Positions 1 to 6,586 of a stretch of 11,968 nucleotides of DNA are shown here, in pieces (position 1 is the first letter of the stretch; each line of letters starts with the position of its first letter). Where the stretch lies: the NCBI GenBank assembly GCA_934561485.1, contig CAKTGS010000060.1:1-11968 (forward strand), read 5' to 3'. The translations under genes were made by a program, and so were the position numbers. The notes beneath the pieces were generated by a model. It was not told the origin of the DNA and did no database searches. It saw only the letters and a list, made by a program, of their open reading frames with translations. This DNA is from an uncultured Faecalibacterium sp. Lineage in GTDB: Bacteria > Bacillota > Clostridia > Oscillospirales > Ruminococcaceae.

Positions 1-422
1 TCATCGTAGAACTCGCCGAAGTTCTTCATATACATCTTGACCTTGTTCACATCGGCCACGGTGACAAAGCTGTTCAGCTGCACGTCCAGGTGCTCGGCCA
101 CGCCTTCCACGGCGCGGGTCACATCGCTGAGCTTGCCCACGCCGGACGGCTCGATCACGATGCGGTCGGGGTGGTACTGCTCCACCACCTGCTGCAGGGC
201 GGTGCGGAAGTCGCCCACCAGGGAGCAGCAGATGCAGCCGGCGTTCAGCTCGTTGATCTGAATGCCGCTTTCCTTCAAAAAGCCGCCGTCAATGCCGATC
301 TCGCCGAACTCGTTTTCGATCAGAACGACCTGCTGGCCGGCAAAGGCCTCCTTGATGAGCTTTTTGATCAGGGTGGTTTTGCCGGCACCCAGGAAGCCGG
401 AGAAGATATCGATCTTGGTCAT
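1..422 (-). CDS. CobW/COG0523 family G3E GTPase (metal chaperone), 5' part only
   Basis: The first 140 codons are visible and the 3' end lies outside the window. The N-terminus carries a Walker A motif (GFLGAGKT, residues 9-16), the family's metal-binding CxCC motif (GCICC, Cys63, Cys65, Cys66) and an EPSG motif (residues 91-94), in the order expected for the G3E/COG0523 P-loop GTPases. Members insert or deliver metals (cobalt for B12, Zn, nitrile hydratase metals); CobW and YjiA are examples. The substrate metal cannot be told from this fragment. The ATG at 422 gives a Walker A at the usual distance from the N-terminus and is preceded by AAAGAGG about 11 nt upstream. No B12 riboswitch or obvious Zur box is visible in the short leader. 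The family call is secure; the specific function is not known. Confidence 0.93.
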   Translation of the reverse strand, partial: MTKIDIFSGFLGAGKTTLIKKLIKEAFAGQQVVLIENEFGEIGIDGGFLKESGIQINELNAGCICCSLVGDFRTALQQVVEQYHPDRIVIEPSGVGKLSDVTRAVEGVAEHLDVQLNSFVTVADVNKVKMYMKNFGEFYD

Positions 423-494
423 AGTTTTAAATGCCTCTTTCTTTGTTAGCAGACAGAGCCGCAGAGTGCTGGCTCGTAAAGATCTTACATCTCT

Positions 495-503
495 ATTATA
501 ACA
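495..503 (-). promoter_or_regulatory. Extended -10 promoter candidate for the COG0523 GTPase gene
   Basis: Read on the minus strand this is TGT-TATAAT, an extended -10 element with a perfect hexamer. It would start transcription near 488, leaving a leader of about 65 nt before the ATG at 422. A TTGACA lies only 7 nt upstream of the hexamer and is too close to act as its -35, so the call rests on the extended -10 alone. Confidence 0.45.
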
Positions 504-571
504 AGGCTGTCAATGGGAAAACGGCGTTTTTGAAGAAAAAATTGTAACATTTTTTGCAATTTGGTTGCGTT

Positions 572-1939
572 TTAGAGATTTTTCTCCAACTGTGCTGCGA
601 TGGCGCAGGTTTCCTCCGCCGAATCGCCCGTAAACCAGTAGACGATGCCGCCAGCTTCCACCCGCAGAAAAACCGCGGCGGTGGGGTCCAGGCAGAAATA
701 CGCCTGCCCTTCGCCGGTCACGTAAAAATCTCCTTCCAGGTAGTGGTCCAGCCCGGTGCCGGCGGTGCGGCTGCACTCCGGCAGGGCGCTCCGCAATTGT
801 GCATCCGTGATGCGGTCTGTGGAGATCGTATACTTTTCGCTTTTGCCGTGGGATGCCACCAGCGTGCTGCCGGTGATCTCCAATTCTGTGGGGATGCTGT
901 TCGCCGCGCCCATGGCCGGGCCGATGAACAGTGTGCCCACGATAATGACGATAAGAACCGCCATCATCCACTTGCCAATGGGCGTGGCCAGATTGATGGT
1001 GCTGCCAAGGCCCAGACGCTTGGCCACCATCACCCGGGTGTCGGCAGGGTTGTAGTAGAGACTGCCCAGCAGCCAGACATCATCTTCGTCTGCCAGCGCG
1101 GCGGCACCTTTCGTCAGCCGCTCCTGGGTGCGGCGCAGGCGCAGTTCCATCCACAGTGTGCCGCCCATCAGCAGAATGAGAAACGCGATGGAGCCAAAGA
1201 CTGCAATGCCGGCGTTCTGCACGGTGCCCATCAGGAAGTTCAGCCCGGCACAGCCCCACAGCATGAACCGCCAGAAGCGGTCCCAGGCCGCGCGGCGCAC
1301 CCGCTGCAGGGTCTGATTCAGGGCGGTGTCCGCCGTCACCATCTCCCCTTTGCGGCGGAAGGTCCAGCGCCCGGCGGCCCAGCACACCACAATGACCAGT
1401 GCATCCGAAATTGCCACACCGCGTGCGGCGGCTGTCCGCCCGGGCAGGAACACCGGCACAAGGCTGAGCACCAGCGGGGGCACCAGCGTCCACAGGCCGA
1501 TGGGTTTGGGCAGCGCGGCTTGTGAAGCATTGGTGTCCACCACCCGCAGCCGCAGCGGCGGTGTGACAGCCCAGCCCTGTTCTTTTTTGATTTGTTTCAT
1601 CTGTTTGCGGGCCTTGAAATACGGCAGATACGGCACCGTGATGGCGGCATAGAACAACACGATCCAAAGGCTGAACAGCACCCACATACTGCGCAGGAAA
1701 AACAACGGAACGTAAACCGGCACCATGGCAAGGGCCAGAAGGTCTGTTTCCCACTTAAAGCGGCGAATGATTGCCTGCACCTCCGGCAGGTCCAGCGCCG
1801 CTTCCGGTACGGTCACGCCGAACAGCAGGCCCTTCTGCCGCCGGGCAGAGCTGCGGGCAATGCCGTACAGGATGCCCAGCATCGCCAAGTAGATCGCAAA
1901 CAGCATGATCTCATCTGCAGCAGACATATAAACCGACAT
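572..1939 (-). CDS. Polytopic membrane protein with a DUF5808-like segment, partner of the GntR regulator
   Basis: A 455-residue protein with about eight predicted membrane helices (near residues 8-28, 66-84, 86-106, 148-166, 172-192, 224-242, 244-264 and 324-344). Residues 285-316 (DDVWLLGSLYYNPAD through the TINL region) match the DUF5808 signature as I remember it: Trp, then YxNPxD, then a basic Gly-rich loop. The N-terminal stretch around residues 40-62 resembles DUF1648-type proteins. After the last helix comes a soluble tail (about 350-455), possibly a PH-like beta domain. The start codon lies 3 nt after the stop of the upstream gntR gene, whose last codons supply the GGAGG site, so the two are translationally linked. 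Such membrane proteins are commonly paired with YtrA-type GntR regulators and are thought to act in envelope homeostasis or transport; the actual role is unknown. Confidence 0.85.
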   Translation of the reverse strand: MSVYMSAADEIMLFAIYLAMLGILYGIARSSARRQKGLLFGVTVPEAALDLPEVQAIIRRFKWETDLLALAMVPVYVPLFFLRSMWVLFSLWIVLFYAAITVPYLPYFKARKQMKQIKKEQGWAVTPPLRLRVVDTNASQAALPKPIGLWTLVPPLVLSLVPVFLPGRTAAARGVAISDALVIVVCWAAGRWTFRRKGEMVTADTALNQTLQRVRRAAWDRFWRFMLWGCAGLNFLMGTVQNAGIAVFGSIAFLILLMGGTLWMELRLRRTQERLTKGAAALADEDDVWLLGSLYYNPADTRVMVAKRLGLGSTINLATPIGKWMMAVLIVIIVGTLFIGPAMGAANSIPTELEITGSTLVASHGKSEKYTISTDRITDAQLRSALPECSRTAGTGLDHYLEGDFYVTGEGQAYFCLDPTAAVFLRVEAGGIVYWFTGDSAEETCAIAAQLEKNL

Positions 1940-1942
1940 GGT

Positions 1943-2314
1943 TCAGCCCTCCGTTTCGCCATACACTGCGGCGCACAGCGCCAGAAACTCCTTTTTGGAA
2001 AGCCCGGCCAGCCTTGCCTCCCCCGCCAGCAGCTGCAGGCGGGCAAGCTGCTCTGCCGTCAGGGCCTTCTGCCCCGGCGGGGTGCACACCACGGCCCCGC
2101 TGCGCCGGTCGGCGGTCAGGTAGCCCTCGGCTTTCAGGAGCTGATAGGCCTTGCTCACGGTCATCACGTTGATGCCGGCGTCCTCCGCCAGGGCGCGGGT
2201 GGTGGGCAGGTGTTCGCCGGGGGTGAGCCGCCCATCGGCCACGGCCAGCACCACCTGGTCCCGGATCTGCCGGTAGATGGGCACCGTGCTTTGAAAATCC
2301 AGCCGGAAAAACAT
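1943..2314 (-). CDS. GntR family transcriptional regulator, short YtrA type
   Basis: A 123-residue DNA-binding protein. Residues about 10-72 form a winged helix-turn-helix with the GntR hallmarks: VPIYRQIRDQV, then GxLxPGExLPTTRALA, then NVMTVSKAYQLLKAEGYL. The tail of about 50 residues is too short for a FadR or HutC effector domain, which puts it in the YtrA group. These usually repress their own operon, which encodes membrane proteins, as here. The start is ATG 2314 rather than ATG 2320, because AGGAGA (2321-2326) touches the upstream ATG but sits 6 nt from this one. A consensus promoter lies just upstream, overlapped by ATACAA/TTGTAT repeats that may be its operator. Confidence 0.92.
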   Translation of the reverse strand: MFFRLDFQSTVPIYRQIRDQVVLAVADGRLTPGEHLPTTRALAEDAGINVMTVSKAYQLLKAEGYLTADRRSGAVVCTPPGQKALTAEQLARLQLLAGEARLAGLSKKEFLALCAAVYGETEG

Positions 2315-2320
2315 GGGCAT

Positions 2321-2326
2321 TCTCCT
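2321..2326 (-). promoter_or_regulatory. Start-deciding ribosome binding site of the GntR gene
   Basis: AGGAGA on the minus strand. It is immediately adjacent to ATG 2320 (no usable spacing) and 6 nt from ATG 2314, so translation should begin at 2314. Confidence 0.75.
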
Positions 2327-2341
2327 TTCTTTGTATGATTG

Positions 2342-2370
2342 AATATAATACAAACAATACAAAATGTCAA
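2342..2370 (-). promoter_or_regulatory. Promoter of the GntR-membrane protein operon
   Basis: A -35 TTGACA (2365-2370) and -10 TATATT (2342-2347) are separated by exactly 17 bp. The spacer contains two ATACAA hexamers (2348-2353 and 2357-2362), and an inverted TTGTAT copy lies at 2331-2336 around the start point. This is a plausible self-repression site for the GntR protein. Confidence 0.75.
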
Positions 2371-2382
2371 GCACACCCCGCA

Positions 2383-2411
2383 TTGCAATCTTTTGCGCAG
2401 AATGATACAAT
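2383..2411 (+). promoter_or_regulatory. Promoter of the Xaa-Pro aminopeptidase gene
   Basis: A -35 TTGCAA (2383-2388) and -10 TACAAT (2406-2411) have a 17-bp spacer. The promoter is divergent from the GntR promoter with about 13 bp between the two -35 boxes. Another ATACAA copy (2405-2410) overlaps the -10, so the GntR protein might also affect this gene. Confidence 0.6.
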
Positions 2412-2476
2412 AAGATACAGCAAACCACCGCCGCCGGACGTTCTTCCGGCATAATTTGAGAAAGAAGGCTTTTACA

Positions 2477-4276
2477 ATGAGCATGAATACGGTTCCCGAG
2501 CGTCTGGCTGCGCTGCGCGAAGCCATGAAGGCAAACGGTGTGGATGTGTACCTGATCCCCGTGGGCGACCCCCACGCCAGCGAGTACCTGCCCGACCACT
2601 ACACTTCCCTGACCTACTTCTCCGGCTTCCACGGCGAAAACTCCAACTTTGTGGTCACCATGACCGAGAGCGCCGTCTGGGCCGATGGCCGCTACTTTGT
2701 GCAGGCTGAAAAGGAAATTGCCGGTACCGAGATCCAGCTGATGCGCATGGGTGAGCCGGACGTGCCCACCGTGGAAGAATACTGCGCCAAGGTGCTGCCC
2801 GAGGGCGGCAAGCTGGGTCTGTGCGGCCTGACCGCCAGCTGCGCTCTGGTGAACAGCGTCAAGAAGGCACTGGAACCGAAGCACGGCGAGATCAAGACCC
2901 TGTTCCTGGAAGATGAGCTGTGGACCGAGGGCCGCCCCGCCCTGCCCGCCACCCCGGCCTGGATCCTGCCCAAGGAATATGCGGGCTTCTCCCCCGCCGA
3001 AAAGCTGGGCCAGCTGCGTGCAAAGCTCACCGAGCTGGGCTGCACCGCCCAGCTGGTGGGCAAGCTGGACAACCTGGCCTGGCTGCTGAACCTGCGCGCC
3101 ATGGACATTGAGTGCACCCCCTACGCCATGGCCTACTGCTATGTCACCCCGGGCCGCGCCGTGCTGTTCATTGATCAGGCCCGCGTGACCCCCGAGGCCA
3201 AGGCCGAGCTGGAAGCCAACGGTGTGACCCTGGCCGACTACGACAGCATTCTGGACGTGATGGCCGCCGAGACCGAGCCCCAGACCGTGCTGGCTGAGAG
3301 CGCAACCGTGAACTACGCCGTGTATCAGGTGCTGGAAAACAACCCTGCCCTCACCGTGAAGGACGTTGCCGACCCCCTGCTGCTCATGAAGGGCGTGAAG
3401 AACGAGGTGGAGCTGGCCCACACCCGTGAGGCTCACATCCGCGATGCCGTGGCCATGGTGCGGTTCCAGATCGAGCTGGAAAACCGTCTGGCCGCCGGGG
3501 AAGAGCTGACCGAGCTGACCGTGGACGAGATCCTGCACAAGTATCGCAGCGCCACCGATAAGTTCATTGTGGAGAGCTTTGGCACCATTGCAGCCTACGG
3601 CGGCAACGCAGCCATGATGCACTACCACGCTACCCCCGAGGACCACGCAGTGCTGCAGCGCAAGGGCTTTTTGCTGGTGGACAGCGGCGCTACCTACATG
3701 GACGGCACCACCGACATCACCCGCACCTACCCGCTGGGTGAGCTGACCGAGGACGAACGCCTGTTCTACACCTGGACCCTGCAGTGCCACATCGACATTG
3801 CCAAGGCTGTGTGGCTGGACTACTGCGAGTGCAAGATGATCGACACCATCGCCCGGGAGCCGCTGTGGCGCCACCTGATCAACTACCGCTGCGGCACCGG
3901 CCACAGCGTGAGCTTTGTGGGCAACGTGCACGAAGGCCCCCACGCCCTGAACGGCCGCAACACCACCCTGATGCGCCCCGGCATGATCGTGACCGATGAG
4001 CCGGGCGTGTACGAGAGCGGCGAGGTGGGCATCCGCATCGAGAACGAGCTGGAGTGCATCCACAAGGCCGATAACCAGTACGGCACCTTCCTGGCCTTCC
4101 GCCCGGTGATGTTCGTGCCCATTGCCACCTCGCCCATCGTGCCCGGCGTGCTGGACAAGGATGAGATCGCCTGGCTGAACGATTACCACCGCCAGGTGTT
4201 CGAGAAGCTGGCTCCGCACCTGACCGAGGACGAGCGCGACTGGCTGGCCAAGAAGTGCGCCGCCATCGGCTGCTGA
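2477..4276 (+). CDS. pepP: Xaa-Pro aminopeptidase, M24B family, long three-domain form
   Basis: A 599-residue cytoplasmic metallopeptidase that removes the N-terminal residue from peptides with proline in second position. It has the long architecture of human XPNPEP1-like enzymes: two creatinase-N-like domains (about 1-150 and 155-300) and a C-terminal pita-bread catalytic domain (about 310-540), then a short M24 C-terminal extension. The dinuclear metal ligands are in place: Asp402 and Asp413 (VDSGATYMDGTTDIT), His476 (GTGH), Glu508 (TDEPG) and Glu522 (RIENE). His485 of the NVHEGP motif is also present, so the enzyme should be active. ATG 2477 has AGAAGG 8 nt upstream and is preferred over the in-frame TTG 2456. 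No signal peptide is seen. The gene is monocistronic, with its own promoter and a bidirectional terminator behind it. Confidence 0.95.
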   Translation: MSMNTVPERLAALREAMKANGVDVYLIPVGDPHASEYLPDHYTSLTYFSGFHGENSNFVVTMTESAVWADGRYFVQAEKEIAGTEIQLMRMGEPDVPTVEEYCAKVLPEGGKLGLCGLTASCALVNSVKKALEPKHGEIKTLFLEDELWTEGRPALPATPAWILPKEYAGFSPAEKLGQLRAKLTELGCTAQLVGKLDNLAWLLNLRAMDIECTPYAMAYCYVTPGRAVLFIDQARVTPEAKAELEANGVTLADYDSILDVMAAETEPQTVLAESATVNYAVYQVLENNPALTVKDVADPLLLMKGVKNEVELAHTREAHIRDAVAMVRFQIELENRLAAGEELTELTVDEILHKYRSATDKFIVESFGTIAAYGGNAAMMHYHATPEDHAVLQRKGFLLVDSGATYMDGTTDITRTYPLGELTEDERLFYTWTLQCHIDIAKAVWLDYCECKMIDTIAREPLWRHLINYRCGTGHSVSFVGNVHEGPHALNGRNTTLMRPGMIVTDEPGVYESGEVGIRIENELECIHKADNQYGTFLAFRPVMFVPIATSPIVPGVLDKDEIAWLNDYHRQVFEKLAPHLTEDERDWLAKKCAAIGC

Positions 4277-4302
4277 GCGCCCGAATTGAACGCATAAAAA
4301 AG

Positions 4303-4349
4303 CGGGAAGCCGCGCCGGAGCGTGCAAGCTCCTGCGGCTTCCCGTTTTT
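4303..4349. terminator. Bidirectional intrinsic terminator between convergent genes
   Basis: An 11-bp perfect stem (4303-4313 with 4334-4344) encloses a second 5-bp stem (4317-4321 with 4328-4332). It is flanked by A6 on the left (4296-4301) and T5 on the right (4345-4349), so it can end both the pepP transcript and the glycosyltransferase transcript. Confidence 0.92.
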
Positions 4350-4357
4350 GTTGGGCG

Positions 4358-5404
4358 TTATTCGTTGGGGCCGTGCTTGGAACGGTGCTCCTGCGCCGTT
4401 TCCCGCAGTTCGTCCCGCATATCGTTCCAGAGCTCTTTTGCCTCGGCAGTGCGGGTCTGCACGTCCTCTTTGGCATCCTTCCAGTAGGCCTTGGCTTCGT
4501 CGATCACGGCCTTGAACGGCCCGCTGGGGTAGGTGCTTTCGGCAATGTCCACCAGGAACTTGTACAGCTGCGGGCGCACCTGCTCGTACATGCCAAGGCG
4601 GGTATACAGGTCCTTGTAGTAGCGGAACACCTGCACTTTGTTCTGCACCAGGGTGGCGGGGTTGATCTGGGTGTGGCAGATGCTCTGGGGGTTCTGCACG
4701 TAGTAGTACCCGGCCTGCCCGATGGAAACAAACACCTCGGCGTACTGGATGTACTGCATATTGAACACCAGATCTTCCGCCCAGCGCATCTCGCTGGTAA
4801 ACCGGATGTCGTGGGCCAGCAGCAGGTCCCGGCGGTAGAGCTTGTTCCACAGTACGCTGTAAAAGTAAGAAGCGGGCTTGTCCATCAGGCGGCGGGCGAA
4901 GGTGTCCTTGTCGTACACGCCCTCGGGCAGAAAACCGTATTCCCGCACCTCGGGGGGCCGGGCCACGCTCATGACGCCCAGGTTGTCCTGGATCTTTTCC
5001 AGCACCTGTTCGGGTTTGCTGGCCCCGGCGGGGATCACCATTTTGTAGGGCGCGATCACAAAATCGGCGCTGTGTGCTTCTGCAGCGGCGGCCAGATGCT
5101 CGGTAAAGTCAGGGTCGATGTAGTCGTCACTGTCCACAAACTGGATGTACTTGCCGCCGGCAAGCTTCAGCCCCAGGTTGCGGGTGTCCGACACACCGGA
5201 GTTGGCCTTGTCCACCAGCACGATGCGCGGGTCTTTGGCGCGGAATTCCTCGCACACGGGCAGGCTTTGATCCTTGGAGCCATCGTTCAGCACGATGACT
5301 TCGATGTTCTGCCAGGTCTGGGCACAGATGCTCTCCAGGCAGCGGGCAATGTGGTTCTGGGCGTTGTACACGGGCAGAATGATGCTGACGAGAGGCTTTG
5401 TCAT
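4358..5404 (-). CDS. Family 2 glycosyltransferase (GT-A fold)
   Basis: A 348-residue enzyme expected to transfer a sugar from a nucleotide-sugar donor to a surface polysaccharide or other acceptor. The N-terminal 110 residues carry the classical GT2 pattern: VSIILPVYNA at the start, the nucleotide-binding VLNDGS (Asp41), NSGVSDTRNLGL at 68-79, and the metal-binding FVDSDD motif (Asp91, Asp93, Asp94). The later half (LMDKPASYFYSVLWNKLYRR and following) resembles the capsule and teichoic acid transferases of the WaaE/EpsJ type. The last 45 residues are very rich in Lys, Glu, Asp and Arg and may form a coiled coil. There is no membrane helix and no polysaccharide cluster nearby, so donor and acceptor are unknown. 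The start at 5404 has AGGAGA about 7 nt upstream. Confidence 0.93.
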   Translation of the reverse strand: MTKPLVSIILPVYNAQNHIARCLESICAQTWQNIEVIVLNDGSKDQSLPVCEEFRAKDPRIVLVDKANSGVSDTRNLGLKLAGGKYIQFVDSDDYIDPDFTEHLAAAAEAHSADFVIAPYKMVIPAGASKPEQVLEKIQDNLGVMSVARPPEVREYGFLPEGVYDKDTFARRLMDKPASYFYSVLWNKLYRRDLLLAHDIRFTSEMRWAEDLVFNMQYIQYAEVFVSIGQAGYYYVQNPQSICHTQINPATLVQNKVQVFRYYKDLYTRLGMYEQVRPQLYKFLVDIAESTYPSGPFKAVIDEAKAYWKDAKEDVQTRTAEAKELWNDMRDELRETAQEHRSKHGPNE

Positions 5405-5503
5405 GGCGGCGTCTCCTTTTGCGGTTGATTTGTAGCTTCATCATACTCCCGCCGTGCGCAAAAAGCAAGAGCCGCGTTTTTTTCCAAAAAGGAGGAACGA
5501 TTC

Positions 5504-6229
5504 ATGATCTTTCACATTGCGGTGTGCAGCCCGGACGCCGGACTGCGCAGCGGGCTGGAACGCCAGTGCATGGAATACTATGCCCGGCGGGCCGATGCCT
5601 GCATTGTGGAGCAGCTGGCCAGCGCGGAAATGCTGCTGCAGCGGGATGCCGCCGGGGTGCGGTATGAGCTGTATCTCATGGAGCTGGGGGCCTCGGCGTC
5701 CCCTGCAGAGCTGGCGGCGGCGGGTGAGCTGCGGCGGCGGGGCTGCCGTGCCCCGCTGGCCTTTGTGGCCCGCACCCCGGCCCATGCCTACAGCGCCTAT
5801 AAGGTGGACGCCATGCAGTACCTGCTGCTGCCGGTGCACCAGCGGGAGCTGTTTGCCCTGCTGGACCGCGCCACCGAGCCGGAGTACGGCCCGGCCCTGA
5901 CCGTGAGCACCGCCGAGGGCCTGCGGGTGCTGGCCTATGCCCGCATCGAGTATCTGGAATGCACCCACCATGTGGTGCATTTTCATCTGACCGATGGCGA
6001 GGACGTGGCATCCCTTTCGCTGCGGGTGCCCTTTTCGGCGGTGGCGGCGCCCCTGCTGGCGGACGGCCGCTTTGTGCAGCCCCACCGCTCCTATGTGGTC
6101 AACCTGATGCAGGTGGACCGGCTGGTTCCCGGAGAACTGCGGATGAGCAGCGGCCAGCGCATTCCGGTGCCCCGCGGCCGCGAGTGCACCGTGCGGGACG
6201 CCCTGCTGGCAAAGGCCGCACAAAAGTAA
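5504..6229 (+). CDS. LytTR-type response regulator with a degenerate receiver domain
   Basis: A 241-residue protein made of a CheY-like domain (about 1-120) and a C-terminal LytTR DNA-binding domain (about 130-236; EYLECTHHVVHFHL, then RFVQPHRSYVVNLMQV, then the basic IPVPRGR strand). The family is AgrA, ComE and VirR, usually driven by a membrane kinase. Here the receiver seems unable to be phosphorylated: the acidic pair is Ser9-Pro10, the phospho-acceptor position is Glu60 (YLMELG), the Thr/Ser switch site is Ala89 and the invariant Lys is Leu109 (YLLLPV). No histidine kinase is next to it. The start is supported by AGGAGG 8 nt upstream. It sits directly before the secreted repeat-protein gene, which has its own promoter; control of that gene is possible but unproven. 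Confidence 0.9.
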   Translation: MIFHIAVCSPDAGLRSGLERQCMEYYARRADACIVEQLASAEMLLQRDAAGVRYELYLMELGASASPAELAAAGELRRRGCRAPLAFVARTPAHAYSAYKVDAMQYLLLPVHQRELFALLDRATEPEYGPALTVSTAEGLRVLAYARIEYLECTHHVVHFHLTDGEDVASLSLRVPFSAVAAPLLADGRFVQPHRSYVVNLMQVDRLVPGELRMSSGQRIPVPRGRECTVRDALLAKAAQK

Positions 6230-6309
6230 CTCTCTCACTACTTTCCACAAACATGGTGTTGCGATTTTTGTTACACTATACAAAAATGAGCTTTTTTCGC
6301 CAAAACCCT

Positions 6310-6338
6310 TTGCAAACAAATAGGGGGGGGGGTATACT
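6310..6338 (+). promoter_or_regulatory. Promoter of the secreted repeat protein with a ten-G spacer tract
   Basis: A -35 TTGCAA (6310-6315) and -10 TATACT (6333-6338) are separated by 17 bp, the optimal spacing. Ten of those 17 bases are an uninterrupted G run (6323-6332). Transcription would begin near 6345, giving a leader that contains the whole riboswitch. Gain or loss of one G would move the spacing to 18 or 16 bp. Promoters with homopolymers in this position are known phase-variable switches (poly-G in Neisseria porA, poly-C in opc). The copy here is in the length that should be active. Confidence 0.72.
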
Positions 6339-6365
6339 GAACCTGCATAAAGTTCTGCGCAAACT

Positions 6366-6438
6366 GTATAATTGGGCAAACCAGCCGAAAGGCTGGGACG
6401 CAAAGCTACAGGGCCTGTAACATGGCAGCCAGCTGCAC
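6366..6438 (+). promoter_or_regulatory. GEMM class I cyclic di-GMP riboswitch
   Basis: The sequence follows the GEMM-I aptamer in order: GGGCAAACCA (6374-6383), a perfect 6-bp stem closed by a GAAA tetraloop (6381-6396), the invariant GGGACGCAAAGC (6395-6406), a second short hairpin ACAGGGCCTGT (6408-6418), then AACATGG and CAGCCAGCTGC, which resembles the clostridial 3' end. The GAAA loop and the second arm are the docking partners of this fold. It lies in the leader of the secreted repeat-protein gene, ahead of an intrinsic terminator. The ligand should be c-di-GMP; the related 3',3'-cGAMP subclass differs at one base and I have no alignment to exclude it. Confidence 0.93.
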
Positions 6439-6446
6439 AAAAAGGA

Positions 6447-6472
6447 CTGCACGCCGGGGGTTGGCGGTGCAG
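6447..6472 (+). promoter_or_regulatory. Expression-platform hairpin downstream of the riboswitch
   Basis: CTGCAC (6447-6452) and GTGCAG (6467-6472) form a 6-bp stem extended inward by GCC/GGC with a one-base bulge. An identical CTGCAC occurs at 6433-6438 in the 3' end of the aptamer, so GTGCAG could pair with either copy. That provides a possible route for ligand binding to change folding downstream. Confidence 0.5.
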
Positions 6473-6498
6473 ATGCCTGTTTTGGTTCGCATTCCGGG

Positions 6499-6531
6499 GG
6501 CCGTCTCTGTTGTTACAGGGACGGCCTTTTT
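6499..6531 (+). terminator. Intrinsic terminator in the riboswitch leader
   Basis: A 12-bp stem (6499-6510 with 6515-6526, one G-U wobble) has a TGTT loop and is followed by T5 (6527-6531). It lies between the aptamer and the coding start, so it is the likely output of the switch: premature termination or read-through into the secreted-protein gene. Confidence 0.92.
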
Positions 6532-6551
6532 GCATACAGCGCGCAGGGATT

Positions 6552-6570
6552 GGGGGGAAGTTTTCCCCCC
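6552..6570 (+). promoter_or_regulatory. G6/C6 hairpin abutting the ribosome binding site
   Basis: GGGGGGAA and TTCCCCCC form a perfect 8-bp stem with a 3-nt loop, ending 2 nt before AGGAGG (6573-6578). There is no T run, so it is not a terminator. It may protect the 5' end of read-through mRNA or modulate translation. Confidence 0.6.
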
Positions 6571-6586
6571 AAAGGAGGAAAAAGCA

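Noticed and set aside
495..517. TTGACA next to TATAAT on the minus strand as one promoter for the COG0523 gene
   Set aside because: The two hexamers are only 7 bp apart. The TATAAT can act only as an extended -10.
512..571. AT-rich stem AAATTG/CAATTT after the membrane-protein gene as a terminator
   Set aside because: The 6-bp all-weak stem with a 12-nt loop is too unstable to call, although a run of T follows on the minus strand.
2456..2476. TTG start for pepP seven codons upstream
   Set aside because: It would lie upstream of the AGAAGG site that is correctly spaced for ATG 2477, and the extra residues show no conserved feature.
1943..4327. A 794-codon open frame on the minus strand that ends in the GntR gene
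   Set aside because: Only the last 123 codons (from 2314) are GntR. The rest is antisense to pepP, is rich in His, Gly, Gln and Val with no motif, and has neither a ribosome binding site nor a promoter at its start.
6367..6372. TATAAT just before the aptamer as the promoter -10
   Set aside because: No -35 at a proper distance and no TG extension. Its start point near 6379 would remove the conserved GGGCA of the riboswitch.
6422..6586. In-frame N-terminal extension of the secreted protein (start at 6422)
   Set aside because: It would start within the riboswitch and translate the terminator. ATG 6587 has a perfect Shine-Dalgarno and a clean signal peptide.
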